5,188 nucleotides of DNA from an uncultured Coriobacteriaceae bacterium (GTDB lineage Bacteria; Actinomycetota; Coriobacteriia; Coriobacteriales; Eggerthellaceae): NCBI GenBank assembly GCA_946623915.1, contig CAMORQ010000165.1, positions 1 to 5,188 of the forward strand, given 5' to 3'. The translations under genes and the position numbers were made by a program. Shown one piece after another: positions 1-5,188 of the stretch. The notes beneath the pieces were generated by a model. The model was not told where the DNA came from, made no database searches, and saw only the letters and a list, made by a program, of their open reading frames with translations. Within the stretch, counting starts at the first letter, position 1. Each line of letters begins with the position of its first letter.

Positions 1-194
1 GCGAGGAGCATTCCGTGTATGGCGGGTTGTGCTCCGCGGTCGCCGAGGCGTTGGCGCTTCACCATCCCGCTCCCTGTTCGTTCGTTGCCATGCAGGACGT
101 TTTCGGCAAATCCGGCTCGTTTGAAGAGCTTATGGAGCGTTTCGGACTTGATTGCAGTGCCATTGTTGAAGCTGTGAAGAAGCATATGCCCTAA
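1..194 (+). CDS. Transketolase, C-terminal part (3' end only)
   Basis: Frame 3 is open from the window edge to a TAA at 192-194 and gives 63 residues. It begins with EEHSVYGGLCSAVAEALA, the conserved start of the C-terminal domain of transketolases and related thiamine-diphosphate enzymes (usual form EEHS-x-x-GGLGSAVAE). A segment of the form MQDVFGKSGSFEELMERFGL then matches the 'DRFGESG-x-xEELLEKYGL' end typical of transketolase C-terminal subunits, and the protein closes with an amphipathic helix (AIVEAVKKHMP). Transketolase moves two-carbon units between sugar phosphates in the cytosolic pentose phosphate pathway. Many anaerobic actinobacteria and Firmicutes encode it as two half-genes, and the motif style here resembles the split C-terminal half. 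Whether this is a split or a full-length gene cannot be told from the fragment. A 1-deoxyxylulose-5-phosphate synthase is less likely, because the end motif fits transketolase better. It lies 62 bases before ftsE and has no visible terminator. Confidence 0.85.
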   Translation, partial: EEHSVYGGLCSAVAEALALHHPAPCSFVAMQDVFGKSGSFEELMERFGLDCSAIVEAVKKHMP

Positions 195-203
195 TCTAGC
201 GTC

Positions 204-212
204 TGCTAAAAT
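204..212 (+). promoter_or_regulatory. Candidate extended -10 promoter for the ftsEX operon
   Basis: TGCTAAAAT combines a TGn extension with a hexamer matching TATAAT at 5 of 6 positions. Transcription would start near 219-220 and leave a leader of about 37 bases before the ftsE start at 257. The -35 region, inside the last transketolase codons, has no recognisable TTGACA-like hexamer at a 16-18 base spacing; extended -10 promoters often tolerate this. It lies in the only non-coding gap before the ftsE-ftsX-S41-rnr run. This is pattern matching only, and read-through from the transketolase gene is possible because no terminator is visible. Confidence 0.4.
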
Positions 213-243
213 TCTGCGAAGTGTCTCAGTAACCTAGTGTTTG

Positions 244-250
244 AACGGAG
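244..250 (+). promoter_or_regulatory. Ribosome binding site deciding the ftsE start
   Basis: AACGGAG ends 6 bases before the GTG at 257, a good Shine-Dalgarno match at normal spacing. It supports GTG 257 as the start and so includes the unusual N-terminal extension of FtsE. A second in-frame GTG at 314 is preceded by GAGGG (305-309) and cannot be excluded as an alternative start. Confidence 0.7.
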
Positions 251-256
251 TATTCT

Positions 257-1093
257 GTGACAGAGTCTAGCAGGCAGGGTCGCCATGGTGCGCACTCTAC
301 GGCCGAGGGAGATGTGCGCGCGCCGCTGGCCGGCGCAGATCTTTCGACCCAATTACCCGATTTGGACGTTGAAGCCGTTGCCCAGCCTTCCGGCACGCCG
401 GTCATCACGTTCGATCATGTCAGTAAAATCTATCCGGCTCAACCGGGAAAACCGGCGCTTGACGATATTTCGGTACAGGTGTACGCGGGCGAATTCGTCT
501 TCCTCGTAGGCCATTCGGGCTCGGGAAAGTCGACCTTCATCCGCATGCTTATCCGCGAGATCAAACCGTCGTCCGGCCACATCTACATCGCCGATGAGGA
601 TTTGTCGACCATGCGCAATTGGCGCGTGCCGTACCTCCGCCGCAACATCGGTTGCGTTTTCCAAGACTTCAAGCTGTTGCCGAACAAAACGGTTTTCGAA
701 AACGTGGCCTTTGCTTTGGAGGTAATCGGCAAGAGCCGTCACGTCATCAAAACGCAGGTGCCGGAGGTTTTGCGCCTGGTAGGCTTGCAGGACAAGCTGA
801 ACAAGCGTCCCGACCAGCTTTCAGGCGGCGAACAGCAGCGCGTCAGCATCGCGCGTGCCATCGTGAATCGCCCGCCTCTGCTCATTTGCGACGAGCCTAC
901 GGGTAACCTCGACCCGCAGACGTCGCGCGGCATCATGGATTTGCTCGAACGCATTAACCGCACGGGAACTACCGTGCTCGTCGCCACCCACGACCGCGAA
1001 ATGGTGGACAACATGCGTCGGCGCGTTATCGCGCTAGACAAGGGCCGCCTTACGCGCGACCAGGACAGGGGGGTGTACGGTTTCGATGTCTAG
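257..1093 (+). CDS. ftsE: Cell division ATP-binding protein FtsE
   Basis: FtsE is the cytosolic ATPase of the FtsEX ABC complex, which couples ATP hydrolysis to activation of cell-wall hydrolases during division or growth. The 278-residue protein shows every ABC ATPase motif: Walker A GHSGSGKST (85-93), Q-loop FQDFKLLP (Gln136), signature LSGGEQQR (188-195), Walker B and D-loop LLICDEPTGNLD (208-219, Glu213 as catalytic base) and the switch His245 in ATHD. The FQDFKLL and DEPTGNLD forms are typical of FtsE and the related LolD/MacB group; the adjacent ftsX settles the identity. The ABC core starts near residue 49 (VITFDHVSKIYP), leaving about 230 residues, the usual FtsE length. Residues 1-48 are an extra, low-complexity, Ala/Asp/Gln-rich extension of unknown role. 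The start is GTG at 257, supported by AACGGAG six bases upstream. The stop overlaps the ftsX start by 8 bases, indicating translational coupling. Confidence 0.95.
   Translation: MTESSRQGRHGAHSTAEGDVRAPLAGADLSTQLPDLDVEAVAQPSGTPVITFDHVSKIYPAQPGKPALDDISVQVYAGEFVFLVGHSGSGKSTFIRMLIREIKPSSGHIYIADEDLSTMRNWRVPYLRRNIGCVFQDFKLLPNKTVFENVAFALEVIGKSRHVIKTQVPEVLRLVGLQDKLNKRPDQLSGGEQQRVSIARAIVNRPPLLICDEPTGNLDPQTSRGIMDLLERINRTGTTVLVATHDREMVDNMRRRVIALDKGRLTRDQDRGVYGFDV
1067..1073 (+). promoter_or_regulatory. Ribosome binding site for ftsX, inside ftsE
   Basis: AGGGGGG lies inside the last codons of ftsE, 12 bases before ATG 1086. The spacing is longer than usual. No other in-frame start codon lies nearby, so ATG 1086 stands, and overlap with the ftsE stop probably helps initiation. 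Confidence 0.45.
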
Positions 1094-2000
1094 TCTTCTC
1101 TATTTCTTCACGGAATCCCTTAAGGGGTTCGCGCGCAACCTTTCGACTGCGCTTGGCTCCATCATCACGATCTTCCTTTCGCTGCTTATCATCGGCATCT
1201 TCTTGCTGGGCGGTCTTGTCGTTTCGAACGTTTTGGAGTCGGTTGAAAGCAAGGTGTCGATCACCGCATACGTCGCCGACGATGCCAGTCAGACCGACAT
1301 CGACGCCCTTCAGCAGTTCGTCCGCGGTCTCAACGGGGTCGCAAGCGTCACGTTCACCACGAAAGACCAGGCTCTGGAGAAGTTCAAGAACTCCATGACC
1401 AGCAACCCTGAAATCGTCAACCAGCTCGACGGGCAGAATCCCTTGCCGGCTTCCATCGACGTCGAACTTGCGGAAGCGCAGGAAGTAGAATCAATCGCGT
1501 CGGCCATCGAGTCCAACGAAACGTTCCGCAAGATTTGCGACAATCAGGCTGACCCTGCCGATTCGCTGAAATACGGTCAAAAGACCGTCGAGCGCCTGTT
1601 CGCCCTGACGAATTACATTCGCTACATCGGCATCGCGCTGATTGCGCTGCTTATCTTCATCGCATTCGTGTTCATCAATAACACGATCCGCTTGTCGATT
1701 CTGGCTCGGCGCAAGGAAATCGCCATCATGCGACTCGTGGGCGCCTCGAACAACTTCATTCGCGGGCCTTTCCTCATGGAGGGTACACTGCATGCCATCA
1801 TCGGCGCAGCGCTCGCCATTGTCTGCCTGCAGCTTTTGCGCATGTTCGCGATACCTCGCGTGCAGACAACGCTCCAGTGGCTTCCCATCGATGTTTCGAA
1901 CGGCAACTACTTGATGATTTACGCCGTGCTGATCGTCGCCGGTCTTGTCATCGGCCTGCTGGGCTCGGCCCTTGCGATGCGCCGTTATCTGAAGGTGTAG
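1086..2000 (+). CDS. ftsX: Cell division protein FtsX (membrane subunit of FtsEX)
   Basis: FtsX is the membrane partner of FtsE. It carries the ATPase signal across the membrane to extracytoplasmic cell-wall hydrolases or their adaptors. The 304-residue length is normal. A short cytosolic N-terminus (YFFTESLKGFARN) is followed by helix 1 (about 23-47), a large extracytoplasmic domain (48-178), helix 2 (about 179-199), helix 3 (about 228-250), a small outer loop (252-275) and helix 4 (about 276-297), with cytosolic end RRYLKV. Family hallmarks are NPLPASIDV (118-126) in the outer domain and the cytosolic loop RRKEIAIMRLVGAS (208-221), the MacB/FtsX-type loop after helix 2 that is thought to face the ATPase. 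It overlaps ftsE by 8 bases (ATG at 1086, ftsE TAG at 1091-1093), so the subunits are probably made in fixed ratio. The outer domain is where a hydrolase or adaptor would bind; no such hydrolase gene is adjacent. Nothing is truncated. Confidence 0.95.
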   Translation: MSSLLYFFTESLKGFARNLSTALGSIITIFLSLLIIGIFLLGGLVVSNVLESVESKVSITAYVADDASQTDIDALQQFVRGLNGVASVTFTTKDQALEKFKNSMTSNPEIVNQLDGQNPLPASIDVELAEAQEVESIASAIESNETFRKICDNQADPADSLKYGQKTVERLFALTNYIRYIGIALIALLIFIAFVFINNTIRLSILARRKEIAIMRLVGASNNFIRGPFLMEGTLHAIIGAALAIVCLQLLRMFAIPRVQTTLQWLPIDVSNGNYLMIYAVLIVAGLVIGLLGSALAMRRYLKV

Positions 2001-2011
2001 CGTTCTGCGAC

Positions 2012-2016
2012 AGAGG
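2012..2016 (+). promoter_or_regulatory. Ribosome binding site for the S41 gene
   Basis: AGAGG ends 8 bases before ATG 2025 in the 24-base gap after the ftsX stop. It supports the chosen start and independent initiation on a shared transcript. No terminator or promoter fits in this gap. Confidence 0.5.
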
Positions 2017-2024
2017 CCCGTTGA

Positions 2025-3431
2025 ATGGCACGCCGGTCACAAAAGAACACGAGACTGATCGCGTCTCACAACGCAAGGCTGGTCAGGATTCTGATCAGCC
2101 TGCTTGTTGCGTGCCTGTTCTTTGCTGCGGGTTTTTTCATAAGGGGCAACACGGCGATTCTTAACCGTATGGGATTCGAGACTGGTGCGACGGCCGATAC
2201 CGTCAACCCTGGAATGACTGTTTCGGGCAGTACGTACGACTCCCTTGCAGCCCGTGTGGCTGAAATACAGGGCATTCTCGAGAAACAGAGCTTCGACACC
2301 ATCGAGCTCGAGGAAGCTACAGCTCAGGTGCTTTCCACCCTGGCAGACGTGACCAACGACCCCAGTCTGCGCTACTACGACTCCGATCGTTACGCTGCGT
2401 ATCTCAAAGATGTTTCTGGTTCGTTCTCGGGCGTCGGCGTGCTATTTGCCGAATACCAGAACAGCGCTTACGTTGTGGACGTGTTCGAGGGGTCCGAAGC
2501 CGAGGCCAAGGGTGTTCAAGCGGGCGACTTCGTGGTGGCAATCGATGGAGACCGTGGCAACAACGACGGGTGGACGCAAGCGGAAGTGGTGAAGGCGGTG
2601 TCGCGCGATCCCGGCGAAACCGTCGTCCTTACGTTGCGTCGTCCTGCCACCCTTGATGCCGAAGGCGGCAGCGAATACACGGTCACGCTCACATGCTCGG
2701 AGATTTCGCGAGTCAACGTCACATCGCGCTTGATGGAGAACACTATCGGCTACATCAAGCTCGCCCAGATTACGCAGAATTCTGACGATTTGGTTCAAAA
2801 GGCCGTTGAGTCTCTCGAGGAATCAGGGGCTACGTGCTACATCTTGGATCTGCGTGACAACCCCGGTGGCTTCCTCACGCAGTCGGTCGATATCGTGTCG
2901 TTGTTCGTTAAGAGCGGCGTCGTCGTCGAGATTCAGGCGAAAGACGGTCTCGCAACCCGAACGGCGACCAGTTCAACGGCTACCGACGATCCCATGGTCG
3001 TTTTGGTCAACCAGTCGACGGCCGGCACGGCCGAGGTGATTGCCGGTGCTCTGCAGGATAATTCCCGCGCGAAAATAGTCGGGCAGCGCACCATGGGAAA
3101 GGGCTCTGTCCAGTCGGTCCAAGAGCTGTCTTTCGGCGGAGCGATCCGCTACACGTCGGCTTATTACAAAACCCCGAACGGCTACGACATCGATGGGAAC
3201 GGAATCAATCCGGACATCCAAATTGGTTTAGACTCCGACTCCGATGCCGACAATCAGCTGAACATGGCGGTGGAGACCGCATTCGACGCCATTGGCGGAC
3301 GCCCCGCATCCGAAGCCGAATCCTCGTCGGACGCTGATGCCGCATCGTCGGCTCCGGAAGGTGGCGCAGGGCAGGAATCGGGCGAACAGCCCAACACGGA
3401 AGGCGCCGGTCAAGCCGAAGCCGCCCAATAA
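2025..3431 (+). CDS. Membrane-anchored S41 (CtpA/CtpB-type) PDZ protein, catalytic serine apparently missing
   Basis: The 468-residue protein has a basic cytosolic N-terminus (1-20) and one membrane helix (about 20-39), so the rest should lie outside the membrane. A helical linker region (70-130) leads to a PDZ domain from SGVGVLF (135-141) through YVVDVFEGSEAEAKGVQAGD (149-168) to about residue 225. The S41 core follows: GYIKLAQI (242-249), ILDLRDNPGGFL (273-284), VLVNQSTAGTAEVIAGALQD (326-345), GQRTMGKGSVQ (353-363) and the end motif around DIDGNGINPDI (388-398). A 40-65 residue Asp/Ser/Ala/Glu/Gly-rich tail ends it. CtpB of B. subtilis uses a Ser-Lys-Gln triad with spacings of 25 and 4. 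Here Lys359 and Gln363 fit, as does Asp345 (equivalent to E. coli Prc Asp441), but the Ser position is Gly334. Family members are carboxyl-terminal processing proteases acting outside the membrane; this one may be inactive or use a different nucleophile. The gene lies between ftsX and rnr with gaps of 24 and 8 bases. The family call is firm; activity is uncertain. Confidence 0.9.
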   Translation: MARRSQKNTRLIASHNARLVRILISLLVACLFFAAGFFIRGNTAILNRMGFETGATADTVNPGMTVSGSTYDSLAARVAEIQGILEKQSFDTIELEEATAQVLSTLADVTNDPSLRYYDSDRYAAYLKDVSGSFSGVGVLFAEYQNSAYVVDVFEGSEAEAKGVQAGDFVVAIDGDRGNNDGWTQAEVVKAVSRDPGETVVLTLRRPATLDAEGGSEYTVTLTCSEISRVNVTSRLMENTIGYIKLAQITQNSDDLVQKAVESLEESGATCYILDLRDNPGGFLTQSVDIVSLFVKSGVVVEIQAKDGLATRTATSSTATDDPMVVLVNQSTAGTAEVIAGALQDNSRAKIVGQRTMGKGSVQSVQELSFGGAIRYTSAYYKTPNGYDIDGNGINPDIQIGLDSDSDADNQLNMAVETAFDAIGGRPASEAESSSDADAASSAPEGGAGQESGEQPNTEGAGQAEAAQ

Positions 3432-3447
3432 GATGCGGTATGGGTAG
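3429..3447 (+). other. S41-rnr junction with stop-restart layout and a 4-codon mini-ORF
   Basis: The S41 gene ends with TAA at 3429-3431. One base later an ATG (3433) opens a four-codon frame, M-R-Y-G, ending at TAG 3445-3447. The RNase R ATG at 3440 lies inside it in another frame. No good Shine-Dalgarno sequence precedes 3440. Together this suggests rnr is translated by re-initiation of ribosomes finishing the S41 gene. The mini-ORF may be chance. Confidence 0.4.
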
Positions 3448-5188
3448 AAAGCGCAGCCATACGCGTCGCACTCCCAAGGCCCGTCCTGTGGGCATCATCG
3501 AAATTGCGCCTGATGGTTTTGGCTTCGTTTCCACATCCGAAGGCGATTTCTTCGTTCCTGCTTCCAAAACGGGTGGTGCCATAGACGGAGACACCGTCGA
3601 GGTGGCGCCTGGCGCGCGTGCGGATGCTTCCAAAGGAGAGCACCGGGCTTCGCGTAGGCCCACCGCGCGTGTTGTCCGTGTCGTGAAACGTGCGCACGAC
3701 ACGCTTGTGGGTCGCTACGAAATCGCCGACCCGTTCGGCGTCGTGGTCCCCGAAGACCCCCGCATTCGCTTTGACGTGTTCACCATGCGAGCCGACAATC
3801 CCGAGATTCCCGATGGTGCGATTGTGCGGGTGCGCATGGTGGCGTTTCCATCCCGCAATGAAGCGGCAACGGGAGTGATCGAAGATGTGCTCGGCATGGA
3901 CGGGGAGCCGGGCATGGACATTGAGGCCATCATCGCACGCAAGCACCTCGAAACTCGTTTTTCGGACGAATCCATTGCCCAGGCGCTCGAAGCGTCCGTC
4001 GATGAAGCCGATGCGCTTGCATGCGGATACGCCGACGAGCGCGATCGCTTCGTATTCACGGTAGACCCAGTCGATGCGCGCGACTTCGACGATGCCATAT
4101 CGGTAGAGCCCCGACGCGTCGGGGACGGGATTGCGTGGCCCCCCGATGCTCGCTGGCGTCTCGGTGTGCACATCGCAGACGTGTCGCACTACGTGCCGTG
4201 GTCTTCACCAGTCGACCTGGATGCGCGACGTCGCGCCACGAGCGTCTATCTTGTCGACCGTGTCATCCCCATGCTTCCAGAAGCGCTCTCCAACGACGTA
4301 TGCTCGCTTGTGCCCGGCTCTCCGCGCAGGGTCTTTACCGTCGATGCTTTCCTCGATGGGGAAATGTCGGTCGTTGCGTGCGATTTCCACAAGGCGCTGA
4401 TCGTGTCGCGCGCGCGGCTGTCCTACGAGCAGGCTTTGTGCTGTATTGAAGCGGACTTGCACGGGAAGTCCGCCTGCGAGGCCGCTGCGCAAATGGATGG
4501 CTGCGCCTTCCCGGAGGGGTTCGTGCCGCTTGACGAGACGGCCAAAATCAAGGTTTTCGAAGCGTTGAAGGCGCTGAACCAGTTTGCCCGCACCCGCTTG
4601 AAGACGCGCATGGCTGCAGGAGGGATCGATCTCGACCGCAGCGAAGCAAAGGTGCGACTTGACAAGGATCAAACACCGCTTGAAGTGGTGGTCAGAAAGC
4701 GCACCCTTGCGACGTCGTGCATAGAGGAAGCTATGATACTGGCCAACGAATGCGTTGCACAGCAGCTCGTTGCGCGCGACATGCCCGGGCTTTTCCGAGT
4801 TCACGAACCGCCGTCTCATGACGCGCTTACCCATCTCGTGAGCGTACTGCAGGAGTTCGGATACGACGCGTTCGTTGACATGAATGAGGTAGTTGCCGGC
4901 TCTCCTTTAGCCATACAGAGGGTTCTCGAGCGCGCACGGTCGCGAAGCGAAGAGGCCCTCGTGTCCCTCTTAGTGCTGAGGTCCTTGCAGCGGGCTGTGT
5001 ATGCGGATTCATGCAAGGGCCACTTCGCGTTGGCAACCGATGCCTACTGTCACTTCACGAGTCCCATACGCCGCTATCCGGATTTGGTCGTTCACCGCAT
5101 GCTTGCAGCGTCGATCGAAGGGAAGTCTCAGACCTACACTGCCGAATGCGATAGTTTGCCCTGGTTGGCCGAGCATACCTCCAACATG
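3440..5188 (+). CDS. rnr: Ribonuclease R (3'-5' exoribonuclease), 5' part, runs off the window
   Basis: The frame from ATG 3440 is open for 583 codons to the window edge, so the C-terminus is not seen. RNase R digests structured RNA from the 3' end in the cytosol and takes part in rRNA quality control and tmRNA-linked mRNA decay. After a basic tail (GRKRSHTRRTPKARP) come a first cold-shock OB fold (about 18-56, GFGFVSTSEGDFFVP), a second (about 88-150), then the RNB domain. The catalytic motif is TVDPVDARDFDDAI, with Asp209, Asp215, Asp217 and Asp218 aligning with Asp201, 207, 209 and 210 of E. coli RNase II. Further matches are GVHIADVSHYV (242-252), SVYLVDRVIPMLPEALSN (268-285), EEAMILANE (429-437), FRVHEPP (452-458) and HFTSPIRRYPDLVVHR (538-553), whose arginines contact the RNA. 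The helix-turn-helix N-terminus of the E. coli enzyme is absent. The end of the RNB domain and any S1 domain lie beyond 5188. Twelve cysteines in 583 residues is a little high. The gene follows the S41 gene by 8 bases. Confidence 0.95.
   Translation, partial: MGRKRSHTRRTPKARPVGIIEIAPDGFGFVSTSEGDFFVPASKTGGAIDGDTVEVAPGARADASKGEHRASRRPTARVVRVVKRAHDTLVGRYEIADPFGVVVPEDPRIRFDVFTMRADNPEIPDGAIVRVRMVAFPSRNEAATGVIEDVLGMDGEPGMDIEAIIARKHLETRFSDESIAQALEASVDEADALACGYADERDRFVFTVDPVDARDFDDAISVEPRRVGDGIAWPPDARWRLGVHIADVSHYVPWSSPVDLDARRRATSVYLVDRVIPMLPEALSNDVCSLVPGSPRRVFTVDAFLDGEMSVVACDFHKALIVSRARLSYEQALCCIEADLHGKSACEAAAQMDGCAFPEGFVPLDETAKIKVFEALKALNQFARTRLKTRMAAGGIDLDRSEAKVRLDKDQTPLEVVVRKRTLATSCIEEAMILANECVAQQLVARDMPGLFRVHEPPSHDALTHLVSVLQEFGYDAFVDMNEVVAGSPLAIQRVLERARSRSEEALVSLLVLRSLQRAVYADSCKGHFALATDAYCHFTSPIRRYPDLVVHRMLAASIEGKSQTYTAECDSLPWLAEHTSNM

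Noticed and set aside
2001..2024. Possible terminator or promoter between ftsX and the S41 gene.
   Set aside because: The gap is 24 bases, has no hairpin with a T-run and no -10-like hexamer; it contains only a ribosome binding site.
2100..2117. A lipobox-like L-V-A-C at residues 27-30 of the S41 protein, suggesting a lipoprotein.
   Set aside because: The hydrophobic stretch before the Cys is only about 8 residues, and the sequence after it (LFFAAGFFI) is strongly hydrophobic. That fits one continuous membrane helix better than a cleaved lipoprotein signal.
3186..3206. DIDGNGI in the S41 protein resembles a calcium-binding EF-hand or dockerin loop.
   Set aside because: It lies where S41 proteases carry the conserved 'G-x-x-I-x-G-x-GI-x-PD' end motif, is not followed by the rest of an EF-hand, and is well explained by the family.
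3410..4189. A 259-codon open frame on the minus strand opposite the S41 end and the rnr start.
   Set aside because: Its codons are in exact register with the rnr codons, so it only needs rnr to avoid TCA, CTA and TTA codons, which are rare in a GC-rich gene. It stops being open at a TCA codon of rnr (4205-4207). The protein resembles no known family, while the plus strand encodes a clear RNase R.
4205..4834. A 209-codon open frame on the minus strand inside rnr.
   Set aside because: Same codon-register shadow of rnr as the previous one; the opposite strand carries the conserved RNB-domain motifs.
1..5188. CRISPR arrays, insertion sequences, tRNA or rRNA genes, attachment sites.
   Set aside because: No spaced direct repeats, terminal inverted repeats, transposase motifs or RNA-gene signatures were seen. 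The window is almost fully covered by conserved protein genes.

Overview
This window looks like a stretch of chromosome from a moderately GC-rich Gram-positive actinobacterium. The best guess is class Coriobacteriia (Eggerthellaceae and relatives). That guess rests on the gene content, the gene order and the protein style (a split-type transketolase C-terminal half, an FtsE with a long N-terminal extension, Ala/Asp/Glu-rich tails). It is not a database match. All supported genes lie on the + strand.

Layout: (1) bases 1-194 are the last 63 codons of a transketolase C-terminal region; (2) bases 195-256 are a short gap with a candidate extended -10 promoter and a clear ribosome binding site; (3) ftsE (257-1093) overlaps ftsX (1086-2000) by 8 bases; (4) a membrane-anchored S41/CtpA-family PDZ protein follows (2025-3431), 24 bases after ftsX; (5) rnr, encoding RNase R, starts 8 bases after that (3440) and runs off the end of the window. 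There is no gene-free stretch longer than 62 bases, and I see no terminator. ftsE-ftsX-S41-rnr is therefore probably one transcription unit.

How the genes fit together: FtsE (cytosolic ATPase) and FtsX (four-helix membrane partner with an extracytoplasmic domain) form an ABC-type machine that in other bacteria activates peptidoglycan hydrolases at the septum or sidewall. No hydrolase of the PcsB, CwlO or NlpC/P60 type is encoded beside them. Their neighbour is an extracytoplasmic PDZ-S41 protein, an arrangement that recalls ftsEX-ctpB of Bacillus subtilis. RNase R is a 3'-5' exoribonuclease that works with the tmRNA/SmpB rescue pathway, so smpB may lie just downstream.

The most interesting point is in the S41 protein. 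Aligned without gaps on the conserved Asn, Glu, Asp, Lys and Gln of the active-site region, the position of the nucleophilic serine is a glycine (Gly334), while the Lys (359) and Gln (363) partners are kept. If this is right, the FtsEX-linked protein may be a pseudoprotease, that is a binding or scaffold protein, or a protease using an unusual nucleophile. The rest of the window is well-conserved housekeeping sequence.
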